Translations under genes and position numbers: made by a program
In this document: positions 44,426-53,254 of the stretch, piece after piece
How positions within the stretch are numbered: position 1 is the first letter of the stretch
Layout of the letters: each line of letters begins with the position of its first letter
Notes under the pieces: generated by a model
The model's database searches: none
What the model saw: only the letters and a program-made list of their open reading frames with translations
Told to the model about the DNA's origin: nothing
Source of the DNA: JAZDGX01 sp964482205
GTDB lineage: Bacteria; Eisenbacteria; RBG-16-71-46; CAIMUX01; WJJG01
Direction: 5' to 3'
NCBI GenBank assembly: GCA_964482205.1
Contig: CAYZWI010000002.1
Span: 1 to 64,000 of the forward strand
Length of the DNA: 64,000 bases

Positions 44426-45178
44426 TCATTCGTAGACTCCGCCTCGCAGGTTCCGCCCGCCATCCACATACAGGATTTGCCCGGTCACGAAGCGACTACG
44501 CAGCAGATACATCGCCGCAGCCACGACATCTTCCGGCCCGCCGTAGGCCTGCAGCGGGTTCGTGTGGGCGAGCGACTGGAGATAGGACTCGTCCTTTCCG
44601 GCCGGAGGGAGGATCAGGCCGGGCGCGATGCCGTTGACCCGGATGGCGGGCGCGAACTCGAGCGCCATCATGCGCGTGAGCGAAAAGAGCGCGCGCTTGC
44701 TCAAGTGATAGGCGACATGAGACGCGTCGTAATCGACCATGCGCGCATCGAGCAGATTGACGATCGATCCCGGCCGCCCTTGCGCGGCGAAGGCGCGCGC
44801 GAGGAGCAACGGAGAGAGCGCATTCACGCGCATGTTTCGTTCGATCGCTTCCACGGTCACATCGCCGAGACGGTCCGAGGGAAAGACCGAGGCGTTGTTG
44901 ATCAGGATGTCCAGCGGGCCGATCGTTTCGAGCACGCGAGCGAGAAATCCCTCCGACTCCTCGGTTCGCGAGAGGTCCGCGCGAACCGTCGCCGCGCGCA
45001 CTCCATGCGCTCGCGCGGCCGCGGCCGTCTCCTCCGCTTCCTCGAGGGAAGCATGGTAGTGGACGGCGATATTCACCCCCGCCTCCGCCAGCGCGAGGGT
45101 GATGGCGCGACCGATTCTTCTCGCGCCTCCCGTGACGAGCGCCGTCCGCCCGCGCAGAGGCTCTGGGTCTCTTGCCAT
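44426..45178 (-). CDS. Short-chain dehydrogenase, probable pteridine reductase (FolM-like)
   Basis: About 250 residues. The cofactor loop reads VTGGARRIGRAI, the TGxxRRxG variant characteristic of pteridine reductases instead of the usual TGxxxGxG. NNASVFPSD and the catalytic YHLSKRAL (Tyr-x3-Lys) follow, and GPEDVVAAAMYLLRSRFVTGQILYVDGG closes the fold. Being first in a folate operon (19 bp before folB) supports a dihydrofolate/dihydromonapterin reductase role, possibly replacing FolA, which is not in the window. The start at 45178 is a best guess: its ribosome-binding site is distant. Confidence 0.8.
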   Translation of the reverse strand: MARDPEPLRGRTALVTGGARRIGRAITLALAEAGVNIAVHYHASLEEAEETAAAARAHGVRAATVRADLSRTEESEGFLARVLETIGPLDILINNASVFPSDRLGDVTVEAIERNMRVNALSPLLLARAFAAQGRPGSIVNLLDARMVDYDASHVAYHLSKRALFSLTRMMALEFAPAIRVNGIAPGLILPPAGKDESYLQSLAHTNPLQAYGGPEDVVAAAMYLLRSRFVTGQILYVDGGRNLRGGVYE

Positions 45179-45547
45179 TGCGATCGCCAAGCCCCCTTTC
45201 TTCACGGTCCCGCACATGCTCTCTCGATCGCCTGACAGTCTAGTCGGACGATCTCGCCGGCTCAACCAGGCTTGCCCGGCTTGGGCCGGCGTGCCTGTCT
45301 TCCGCGGTTGCCCGTTTTGCCCGGCTTGCCCATCGTACTCGGTTGCAGGCTCTTCCCAGCTCGGCCAACGTACCTTTCTTACCCGATAGCCCAGTTTGCC
45401 TCTTCTCACCAGGATCCCGGCGTGGCAATTGTAGGTTTTTGACTCGTCGTGAGGTATCGTTGCACCCCTTGAGGCACGAACGGCCAGGATCAGGCGGAGC
45501 GGTGCCGGGGCCTGGGCCAGAGCAGGAAGCGATCACGGGAGCCGGCG
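45179..45547. other. Divergent intergenic region with degenerate tcgcccggcttg-type repeats
   Basis: This 369-bp spacer lies between the leftward SDR gene and rightward glgB. Positions 45255-45400 contain many imperfect copies of a tgcccggcttg-like unit on the plus strand. The last 100 bp are more ordinary and should hold the glgB promoter, but no confident -35/-10 pair is visible. Confidence 0.45.
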
Positions 45548-47599
45548 ATGACGCAAGACAAAGCACGACCAGCCCGAAAAGGCCGGAGCGCCGCGGCACC
45601 TTCCCGTGAAACGGCGGAGGCTCTCGAGGCGCCCGCGTCTCCGAGCGTCCCGGCAGGCAGACGGATGGATGCCGCCGCCGGTTCGAAGGCGTTCGTGCGC
45701 CCCTTGCTCGGGTTCCTGACCGAGTACGATCTCTATCTTCTCAACGAAAGCACGCACTACAACGCCTGGACGAAACTCGGCGCCCATCCCGCGGTCGTCG
45801 ACGGCGTCCCCGGCACGCGCTTCGCGGTTTGGGCTCCGGATGCCGAGAACGTCTCCGTGATCGGAGACTTCAACGAATGGAAGGACGGACGACATCCTCT
45901 CCGCCCGCGCGGCAGCTCTGGCTTCTGGGAAGGATTCGTGGAGGGCGCGAGCCAGGGGCAGCGCTACAAGTACGCGATCCATTCCCGCTATGGCGGCTAT
46001 CAGGCCGAGAAGTCCGATCCCTACGGCTTCGCGGCCGAGATCCGTCCCTCGACGGCGTCCGTCATCTGGGATCTGTCAGGCTACCAGTGGGGCGATGGCG
46101 CGTGGATGGCCGAGCGCGGTGAGCGACAGGCGCTCGACCGGCCCGTGAGCATTTACGAAGTGCACCTCGGTTCCTGGATGCGCGTGCCGGAGGAGGGGAA
46201 CCGTTGGCTCACCTACCGCGAGCTCGCGCCCCGTCTCGCGAAATACGTGAAAACGCAAGGGTTCACTCATGTCGAGCTGCTTCCCGTGAGCGAGCATCCC
46301 TACGATGCCTCCTGGGGCTACCACCCGGTCGGCTACTTCGCGCCCACGAGCCGGTACGGAACACCGGACGACTTCCGCCACTTCGTCGATCATCTCCATC
46401 AGGCGGGCATCGCGGTCCTGCTCGATTGGGTCCCCGCGCACTTTCCCCGTGACGCGCACGGCCTCGGCTACTTCGACGGCACGCATCTCTACGAGCACGC
46501 CGACCCGCGCCAGGGAGAGCATCGCGACTGGGGCAGCTTCGTCTTCAACTACGGGCGCCGGGAGGTGAGCAACTTCCTGCTCGCCAACGCGCTCTTCTGG
46601 CTGGAGGAGTACCACATCGACGGCCTGCGCGTGGATGCCGTGGCCTCGATGCTCTACCTCGATTACTCGCGCCAGCCGGGCGAGTGGGTCCCGAATGCAC
46701 ACGGAGGCCGGGAGAACCTGGCGGCGATCGATTTCTTGAAGCGCTTCAATCAGCTGGTCTACGAGCGGCATCCCGACGCCGTCACCGTCGCGGAGGAGTC
46801 GACGGCCTGGCCGATGGTGTCGCGCCCGACGTATCTGGGCGGTCTCGGCTTCGGGCTCAAGTGGAACATGGGCTGGATGCACGACATCCTGGAATACATG
46901 GTCAAGGACCCGGTCCACCGCAAGTACCACCACAGCGACTTGACCTTCGGCCTGCTCTACGCCTTCCACGAGAACTTCGTGTTGCCCTTCTCCCACGACG
47001 AAGTCGTTCACGGAAAAGGCTCCATGCTCGGGAAGATGCCGGGCGATGTCTGGCAGAAGTTCGCGAACCTGCGCCTGCTCTATGGATTCCAATTCACTCA
47101 ACCCGGAAAGAAGCTGCTCTTCATGGGACAGGAGTTCGGGCAATGGAACGAGTGGAACCATGAGACGAGCCTCGACTGGCATCTCCTCCAGCACGCACCG
47201 CATGCGGGGCTGCAACATTGGGTGCGGAATCTGAACACGCTCTTGAAGGGCGAGCCCGCGCTCTACGAACGCGACTTCGACCCGGGCGGATTCCAGTGGA
47301 TCGACGCCAACGACAGCGAGCAGAGCATCCTGTCATTCCTGCGCCGCGGACACGATCCGGACCGCATGGTGGCGGTGGTCTGCAACTTCACCCCCGTTCC
47401 CCGGCACAACTATCGCCTCGGCGTCCCGCGCGGCGGCTTCTGGGAAGAGGCGCTGAACAGCGACGCGACCCTGTACGGCGGAAGCGGCCAGGGCAACTTC
47501 GGCGGCGTGCACGCCGCTCCCGTCGCCGCTCACGGCCACGGCCACTCGCTCAGCATTACGCTGCCGCCGCTTGCGATCCTCGTGTTCCGCCCGGCCTGA
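45548..47599 (+). CDS. glgB: 1,4-alpha-glucan branching enzyme (GH13, CBM48)
   Basis: 683 residues. A low-complexity N-terminus (1-50) is followed by the CBM48 domain (RFAVWAPDAENVSVIGDFNEW) and the GH13 barrel. DGLRVDAVASMLYLDYSR carries the nucleophile Asp (about 361), VAEESTAWP the acid/base Glu (about 416) and FSHDEVVHGK the third Asp (about 484). It creates alpha-1,6 branches in glycogen. GGGAG precedes the ATG. A His/Gly-rich tail (AAHGHGHSLS) is near the end. Repeat E lies directly behind the stop. Confidence 0.96.
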   Translation: MTQDKARPARKGRSAAAPSRETAEALEAPASPSVPAGRRMDAAAGSKAFVRPLLGFLTEYDLYLLNESTHYNAWTKLGAHPAVVDGVPGTRFAVWAPDAENVSVIGDFNEWKDGRHPLRPRGSSGFWEGFVEGASQGQRYKYAIHSRYGGYQAEKSDPYGFAAEIRPSTASVIWDLSGYQWGDGAWMAERGERQALDRPVSIYEVHLGSWMRVPEEGNRWLTYRELAPRLAKYVKTQGFTHVELLPVSEHPYDASWGYHPVGYFAPTSRYGTPDDFRHFVDHLHQAGIAVLLDWVPAHFPRDAHGLGYFDGTHLYEHADPRQGEHRDWGSFVFNYGRREVSNFLLANALFWLEEYHIDGLRVDAVASMLYLDYSRQPGEWVPNAHGGRENLAAIDFLKRFNQLVYERHPDAVTVAEESTAWPMVSRPTYLGGLGFGLKWNMGWMHDILEYMVKDPVHRKYHHSDLTFGLLYAFHENFVLPFSHDEVVHGKGSMLGKMPGDVWQKFANLRLLYGFQFTQPGKKLLFMGQEFGQWNEWNHETSLDWHLLQHAPHAGLQHWVRNLNTLLKGEPALYERDFDPGGFQWIDANDSEQSILSFLRRGHDPDRMVAVVCNFTPVPRHNYRLGVPRGGFWEEALNSDATLYGGSGQGNFGGVHAAPVAAHGHGHSLSITLPPLAILVFRPA

Positions 47600-47630
47600 A
47601 GCTCGCGCGTGAGCCTGCCCGCGCGGTGAT

Positions 47631-47866
47631 TGGTCGCCGGGACCGGAAGGCTTCAGCCGCGGGGCGTTAGCGAGGCGTGATCGCCCCGGCTTTCAGGAGC
47701 TACATGTGTTCAACACGCCGAGCGCACGAGACGCGCGCCCCCTGCATGAACTGTCTTGAGCGCGCGCCGTCCCCGCGGAAGCCTTCCGGTTCCGCGACCC
47801 TGCTCCGAGCACGCGGCCACATGCTCGAGCCTCAGGAGGCGCGATCCACTGCGCTTGAGCGCGCGG
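47631..47866 (+). repeat. Type I palindromic repeat element, copy E
   Basis: The core at 47636-47796 has the 18-bp left terminus gccgggaccggaaggctt intact and the right terminus with two changes. Orientation is as in copy B. The outer left flank seen in A, B and D is missing; the right flank (ccacatgctcgagcc, gatccactgcg) is present and runs into the end of panE. The internal frame from GTG 47677 stays open beyond the element. It fills the space between convergent glgB and panE. Confidence 0.82.
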
Positions 47867-48755
47867 AGAGGAAGCGGATCGCGGAGGCGATCGCGGCGTT
47901 GACGGGCGTCGCGACTCCGTGCTTTCGCCCGAGCCGCTCGACGGCGCCGTTCAGGAACTCGATTTCGGTCGGGCTGCGGCGAGCGAGATCGACCGCCATC
48001 GAGGGCGTGTTCCCGCCGGTCGGGCCGGAGATGTAGGCGTTGAACTCCTCGACGGAGGTTTCGAGCGCGATCCCTTCCGCGGCGGCCACGGCCTTCAGCT
48101 CCGCGAGCAACGCGCCCTTCAGCGGATCGAGAGTGTGATCCGCAAGCGGTCCGTTCGGCACGCGCAGGATCCCGGCCAGCGGGTTGGCCAGGCAATTGAT
48201 CGCGAGCTTCGCCCACTCGGCCGCTCGGAAATCGGTCTCGATCTCGCACGGAATGTGCTCGCCGAGCAGGCGCGCGAATTCGCGGCCCTCCGCGCTCGCC
48301 CGCACGCGAATCCTCCCGGGGAAATAGCGCACCCGCCCGGGCTCTTCCACCAGGGCCCCGAAGTGCAGAAGCGCGCGTTCCGGGATCCTGCCGAACAGGG
48401 CGGCGACGAGATCGTCCACGCCGAGTCCGTTCTGGATCGCCAGCAAAGGCGCGCGCGGGCTCACGCGGTCTCGCAGGAAGGAGGCGATTCGTTCGAGTCC
48501 GGTGAGCTTGCAGGCGAGGATGACGCGGTCGCTCTCTCCGACCGGAGAGATGCTATCTAGGCCTTCGGTTTTCAGCCGGACGCACGGATCGGAGCGCGTC
48601 CCTTCATGGAGAATCAGGCCCGAGCCGCGCACAGCGCGCCAATGCTCGCTCGAGCCTACCAGGGTCACGTCGAGGCCCTCGGAACGCGCCAGCTTTCCGG
48701 CCAGCACCGATCCGATCGCTCCAGCGCCCACTATGTGTACGCGTTGAATGTCCAC
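47832..48755 (-). CDS. panE: Ketopantoate reductase
   Basis: 307 residues. VHIVGAGAIGSVLAGKLA is the NADPH motif, ILACKLTGLERI carries the catalytic Lys, and EWAKLAINCLANPLAGIL and TPSMAVDLARRSPTEIEFLNGAV are PanE/ApbA C-domain signatures. It reduces 2-dehydropantoate to pantoate in CoA synthesis. The start is GTG 48755 with GGGAG 6 bp upstream. The last about 10 codons (SARSSAVDRAS) are encoded by the flank of repeat E, so the native C-terminus seems to have been replaced. Confidence 0.9.
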   Translation of the reverse strand: MDIQRVHIVGAGAIGSVLAGKLARSEGLDVTLVGSSEHWRAVRGSGLILHEGTRSDPCVRLKTEGLDSISPVGESDRVILACKLTGLERIASFLRDRVSPRAPLLAIQNGLGVDDLVAALFGRIPERALLHFGALVEEPGRVRYFPGRIRVRASAEGREFARLLGEHIPCEIETDFRAAEWAKLAINCLANPLAGILRVPNGPLADHTLDPLKGALLAELKAVAAAEGIALETSVEEFNAYISGPTGGNTPSMAVDLARRSPTEIEFLNGAVERLGRKHGVATPVNAAIASAIRFLSARSSAVDRAS

Positions 48756-49013
48756 CGCGCGCTCCCGGAAGTCGTCCTCCGGAGTTTGGCTCTTCACATG
48801 GCTCCTAACCTGCCCCTGCCCGATGCCGACGAGCAGCCTAGCAGGCTCGCGCATCATTCCCAACACGCATCTCGACAGACCCGCGAGCGGGCTCTTGCAG
48901 GGCCTTTATTCGCAGTGAAGGGCGCCCGCATGTCTTCGGCACCTCGCTCCTCGAACGTAGAAAGCGCCCGCGTCTTCTGGCATCCTGCCCTTGTCTCGCG
49001 GCGACCCGGATGG

Positions 49014-49020
49014 AAGGAGG
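49014..49020 (+). promoter_or_regulatory. Ribosome-binding site deciding a GTG start
   Basis: AAGGAGG stands 5 bp before GTG 49026. The same frame has an ATG at 48930 with a weaker AAGGGC. The perfect match favours GTG 49026 as the start of the PLP decarboxylase. Confidence 0.65.
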
Positions 49021-49025
49021 ACCCC

Positions 49026-50324
49026 GTGCAGGCCAGAGCCCCCGATCCAGGCTCCACACCCGCGCAACGCGCAGCGGAAGCGCTTCGCCAGGCGCTGGCT
49101 GGAGGGTTTCTGCGCGCAGAGGACACGGCCGCCGTATTCCAGGATCTCGGGCTGCTCGACGCGCGCTTCCTGCGCATTCGCGCCGCCTTTCCGGAAACCG
49201 CGCTGCATGCGGTTGCGGTGAAGGCGAATCCCCTGCGCCGTCTTCTCGAGCGGCTCCCTGCACACGGCGCGGGCGCGGAGGTCGCATCTCTGCCAGAGCT
49301 CACGCTGGCGCTAGCCGCCGGATTCCCTCCCGATCGCATCGTCTTCGACAGTCCGGCGAAGACCACGGAGGAATTGCGCAGCGCACTCGAGAAGGGCGTT
49401 CGTCTGAATGCCGACAACTTCGAGGAACTCGCGCGGATCGCATCCTTGCGCGCAGAAGTCCCCGCGAGCACAAGCGCGATCGGCATTCGCATCAATCCGC
49501 AAGTGGGCGCAGGCCGCATTGCGTCGACGAGCACGGCGGGAGTGTATTCGAAGTTCGGCGTGCCGCTGCTCGAACGCCGCGCCGACCTCCAGCGCGCCTT
49601 CGCGCAGTACGATTGGCTGCGCGGCGTGCACGTGCACGTGGGCTCGCAAGGCTGCGCGCTGGAACTGCTGGTGGAAGCGGTGAGACGCGTGGTCGAATTC
49701 GCGGAGGAAGCGGCGGCCCAGGAGCCCGGCTCCGCCCGCGTCGAGACGATCGACATCGGCGGTGGATTGCCGATCGCCTATCGACCCGGCGAAGTCGAGA
49801 TCGCTGTGGAGGAATACGCGGCCGCCTTGCGCGCCTCCTGCCCCGCTCTCTTCAACGGCCGGTTTCGAATCCTCACGGAATTCGGGCGCTATCTCTTCGC
49901 CCCGACGGGATGGATCGCAAGCCGGGTCGAATATGTGAAGACCGTCGCAAACACTCCCACCGCAATCCTGCATGTGGGCGCGGACATCCTCTCGCGCGAG
50001 TGCCAGGACCCCGACTCTTGGCATCACGCGATCACCGTGCACGATTCCTCCGGAGCGCTGCGAACGGGACCGCAAGCGGCGTGGAATCTCGGAGGGCCGC
50101 TCTGCTACTCGGGCGACATGCCGGCCGTGCGCGTGCCCTTGCCCGAAATCCGCGCGAACGATTGGGTCATCTTCCACGACACGGGCGCGTACTCGCTGAG
50201 CATGTGGTCGCGCTACAACAGCCGTCAGGTTCCCCGGGTGTTGGGATATGAATCGGCCGGATGGTCGTTCCAGGTGTTGAAGGAACGCGAACGGCCCGAG
50301 GATGTGATCGCCTTCTGGGAGTAG
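49026..50324 (+). CDS. Fold-type III PLP decarboxylase (diaminopimelate/ornithine decarboxylase-like)
   Basis: 432 residues. The PLP Lys is in AVAVKANPLRRLL (about residue 66), HVHVGSQG and the glycine loop DIGGGLPIAY bind the phosphate, and the barrel/sheet border has GPLCYSGDMPA with the catalytic Cys of the CxSxD motif. HDTGAYSLSMWSRYNSR supplies the phosphate-site Tyr. It is clearly in the LysA/SpeC-type family but too divergent to name the amino acid. It is not next to lysine or polyamine genes. Confidence 0.82.
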   Translation: MQARAPDPGSTPAQRAAEALRQALAGGFLRAEDTAAVFQDLGLLDARFLRIRAAFPETALHAVAVKANPLRRLLERLPAHGAGAEVASLPELTLALAAGFPPDRIVFDSPAKTTEELRSALEKGVRLNADNFEELARIASLRAEVPASTSAIGIRINPQVGAGRIASTSTAGVYSKFGVPLLERRADLQRAFAQYDWLRGVHVHVGSQGCALELLVEAVRRVVEFAEEAAAQEPGSARVETIDIGGGLPIAYRPGEVEIAVEEYAAALRASCPALFNGRFRILTEFGRYLFAPTGWIASRVEYVKTVANTPTAILHVGADILSRECQDPDSWHHAITVHDSSGALRTGPQAAWNLGGPLCYSGDMPAVRVPLPEIRANDWVIFHDTGAYSLSMWSRYNSRQVPRVLGYESAGWSFQVLKERERPEDVIAFWE

Positions 50325-50406
50325 CCGCGGCGCGTCCCGCGAGGAAGCGATTCGTTCGCGCGCGGGCCCTCGCCTGGCTGGATGGCCGTGTCTGAGGAGC
50401 GACTCG

Positions 50407-51081
50407 ATGAAGCGGGACATTCACGATCGCAGCGTCGATGCAGACAATCGCAGCCCCGACGCCCGCAACCATGACGAAGGGCGCAACAATGGCGAAGCGC
50501 GCAAGCCGTTGCCTGCCGGCGAGGCCGCGTCCCCCGGGGCCGCCGCCGAGGTGATCACCCTCGGAGGCGGCTGCTTTTGGTGCCTCGAGGCGATCTACGA
50601 ACGCATGCGCGGGGTCCATCAGGTGATCTCCGGATACTCCGGCGGTTCGCTCTCGCATCCCACCTACGTGCAGGTCTGCCGAGGAGACACCGGGCACGCC
50701 GAAGCCGTGCAGATCACCTTCGACCCGCGGGAAATCGATTTGAAGGAACTGCTCGAGATCTTCTTCACGATCCACGATCCGACGACGCCGGACCGCCAGG
50801 GAGCGGACATCGGGCCGCAGTATCGCTCGGTGATCTTCTATCGGGACGAAGCGCAGAGACACACCGCGCAGGAAGTGATGAGCGAAGTCGAGCGTTCGGG
50901 GATCTGGCCCGACCCGCTGGTCACGGAATTGGTGGAATTCGAGGAGTTCTTTCCCGCGGAAGAGGATCATCAGCAGTACTACGATCGGAATCCCGGCCAA
51001 CCCTACTGCCGCGTGGTGATCGCCCCGAAAGTGGCCGCCTTCCAGGCGGAACATGCAAGCAAGCTGAAATTCGAGCCATGA
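50407..51081 (+). CDS. msrA: Peptide methionine sulfoxide reductase A
   Basis: 224 residues. The active site GCFWCLEAIYERMRGV (Cys about 56), GYSGGSLSHPTYVQVCRGDTGHAEAVQI and DIGPQYRSVIFY are complete MsrA motifs. It reduces methionine-S-sulfoxide. The C-terminal resolving Cys is replaced by PYCRVVIAPK (one Cys). A 45-residue N-terminal extension rich in Asp, Asn and Arg has no signal-peptide character. GAGGAG lies 7 bp before the ATG. Confidence 0.94.
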   Translation: MKRDIHDRSVDADNRSPDARNHDEGRNNGEARKPLPAGEAASPGAAAEVITLGGGCFWCLEAIYERMRGVHQVISGYSGGSLSHPTYVQVCRGDTGHAEAVQITFDPREIDLKELLEIFFTIHDPTTPDRQGADIGPQYRSVIFYRDEAQRHTAQEVMSEVERSGIWPDPLVTELVEFEEFFPAEEDHQQYYDRNPGQPYCRVVIAPKVAAFQAEHASKLKFEP

Positions 51082-51424
51082 GAGCAAGGGCGAGAGGCCG
51101 TCGGGATCGGTCACGCTGCACTGCTGTCGAAAAACTTGCCAGGCTGTGAAAGAGATCGCACCGCGCGGCCGTTTCAACGCCCCGGAGTGGACGACTAGGT
51201 CGGCTTTTTGATAGCGCCAGGATGGTAGGCCGCCCCATTCGTCACACCCGGCCCACGCAAGAAGCGGTTTTCGAGATCCCGTTCAACCGGTATGCTGATC
51301 GCAATAGATGATCCGCGCCGCCCGCAATCATGGAGGCGCATGCGCGCATTGAGACGAATGCACGCATGGAGGCCCATGCACGCAGGAACGGCCCACTTCG
51401 CCTGATCGGACTGGAGGAGGCCCG
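51082..51424. other. 343-bp intergenic stretch with a direct repeat
   Basis: No gene is supported. A 20-bp direct repeat with two mismatches (catggaggcgcatgcgcgca at 51329-51348; catggaggcccatgcacgca at 51365-51384) lies shortly before the gpmI ribosome-binding site GGAGGAGG. Confidence 0.5.
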
Positions 51425-53254
51425 ATGGACTGGACCCTAAAGCCGTTGGCGGGATTCGGGGCGCGCCCCGGCCCGGTGCTGCTCGTCGTGCTCGACGGCG
51501 TCGGCATCGGCCGCAAGGATGAAGGCGACGCGGTCGCCCTCGCGCGCACGCCGATTCTCGACTGGCTACTCGCGAACTGCCCGCACGTCCGCTTGAAGGC
51601 GCACGGCACCGCGGTCGGATTGCCCTCGGATGGCGACATGGGCAACTCCGAGGTCGGCCACAATGCGCTCGGCGCGGGACGGGTCTTCGACCAGGGCGCG
51701 AAGCTCGTCAACCAGGCGATCGCCTCGGGCGAGATCTTTCGCGGCGAGGCGTGGCGGAAGCTCATCGCCCGCTGCCGCGAACGCGGAAGCGCGCTGCATT
51801 TTCTCGGGCTCCTCTCCGATGGCAATGTCCACTCGCATCAAGACCAGTTGGACGCGCTCATCACGCGGGCCTACGAGGAAGGCGTGCCGCGCCTCTTCAT
51901 CCACATCCTGCTCGACGGGCGCGATGTCGGCGAGACCTCCGCGCTGCAGTATGTCGACCGCCTGGAGGAACTGCTCGCGCGCTACAACGGGCGCGAGGGC
52001 CGCGTCTACCGGATCGCTTCGGGCGGCGGCCGCATGGTGACCACCATGGACCGCTACGAGGCCGACTGGCGGATCGTCGAGCGCGGCTGGCGCGCGCACG
52101 TGCACGGCGAGAGCCGTCCGTTTGCTTCAGCGCGCGAGGCGATCGAGACCTTCCGGCGCGAGCAGTCCGGCATCGGCGACCAGTTCCTGCCCGACTTCAC
52201 GATTGTCGATCAGGGAGCGCCGGTGGGACCGATGCGCGACGGCGACAGCGCGATCTTCTTCAACTTCCGCGGCGATCGCGCGATCGAGTTCAGCAAGGCG
52301 ATGGAGTGGGACGACTTTCCCCACTTCGATCGCGGCTGCCGCCCCGATGTCGCCTACGCGGGCCTGACCCTCTACGACGGCGACCAGCACGTGCCGAAGG
52401 AATTCCTCGTTCCGCCGCCGCGCATCGACCGCACCATGGGCGAGTACCTGGCGCGCAACGGTGTGCGGCAATTCGCCTGCAGCGAGACGCAGAAGTTCGG
52501 GCATGTGACCTACTTCTGGAACGGCAACCGCACTGGCACGTTCGACGCCAAGCTCGAGGAGTATGTCGAAGTGCGCTCCGATCAGGTGCCCTTCGAGCAA
52601 CGACCCTGGATGAAGTCGGCCGAGATCGCCGATGTCGTCCGCGAGCGGGTAGGCGCGAACGCCTTTCGCTTCGGGCGGATCAACTTCGCCAACGGCGACA
52701 TGGTCGGGCACACCGGCGACTTTCGCGCCGCGGTGCTCGCCGTCGAAGCGGTCGACCTCGCCCTCGGGCGCGTGCTCGAGGCGATCGCGAGCGCGCAAGG
52801 GGTCGCCCTCGTGACCGCCGACCATGGGAATTCCGAAGACATGTTCGAGCGCGACAAGCAGGGCCGCGCCATCGTCGATCCGCAAACCGGCCGGCCGCGC
52901 GCGCGCACCAGCCACACGCTCAATCCCGTGCCGCTGATTCTCTACGATCCTGTCGCGCTCGCGCGCACATCACGCGCGCTCTCCCCCACGCCCGCGGGAG
53001 TCGGAGGGCGGCTGATCCCCGCCGCGAACGCCCCCAACGCGAAGACTCCGCGCGAGGACGGCCGTTCGCCGGGCAAGAAAGATGAGATGATCGAACTGGG
53101 TCTCGAAGTGCCCGAGGGAGGCGCGGGGCTCGCCAACATCACCGCGACTTGCTTGAACCTGCTCGGCCTGCGGGCGCCGGACGACTACGAGCCTTCGCTG
53201 CTGACGCGATCGCCGCGTGGTTCCGTGGACGCGAAGGACGGCGGGTCAGCCTGA
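51425..53254 (+). CDS. gpmI: 2,3-bisphosphoglycerate-independent phosphoglycerate mutase
   Basis: 609 residues, somewhat longer than the usual 510-550. VLLVVLDGVGIG binds manganese, GDMGNSEVGHNALGAGRV contains the phosphorylated Ser (about 75), and FANGDMVGHTGDF and VTADHGNSEDM complete the metal sites. It interconverts 3- and 2-phosphoglycerate. Extra length comes from an insert of about 45 residues near the C-terminus (TPAGVGGRLIPAANAPNAKT) before the closing NITATCLNLLG. The strong GGAGGAGG fixes the ATG. It overlaps purQ by 9 nt, tail to tail. Confidence 0.96.
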   Translation: MDWTLKPLAGFGARPGPVLLVVLDGVGIGRKDEGDAVALARTPILDWLLANCPHVRLKAHGTAVGLPSDGDMGNSEVGHNALGAGRVFDQGAKLVNQAIASGEIFRGEAWRKLIARCRERGSALHFLGLLSDGNVHSHQDQLDALITRAYEEGVPRLFIHILLDGRDVGETSALQYVDRLEELLARYNGREGRVYRIASGGGRMVTTMDRYEADWRIVERGWRAHVHGESRPFASAREAIETFRREQSGIGDQFLPDFTIVDQGAPVGPMRDGDSAIFFNFRGDRAIEFSKAMEWDDFPHFDRGCRPDVAYAGLTLYDGDQHVPKEFLVPPPRIDRTMGEYLARNGVRQFACSETQKFGHVTYFWNGNRTGTFDAKLEEYVEVRSDQVPFEQRPWMKSAEIADVVRERVGANAFRFGRINFANGDMVGHTGDFRAAVLAVEAVDLALGRVLEAIASAQGVALVTADHGNSEDMFERDKQGRAIVDPQTGRPRARTSHTLNPVPLILYDPVALARTSRALSPTPAGVGGRLIPAANAPNAKTPREDGRSPGKKDEMIELGLEVPEGGAGLANITATCLNLLGLRAPDDYEPSLLTRSPRGSVDAKDGGSA

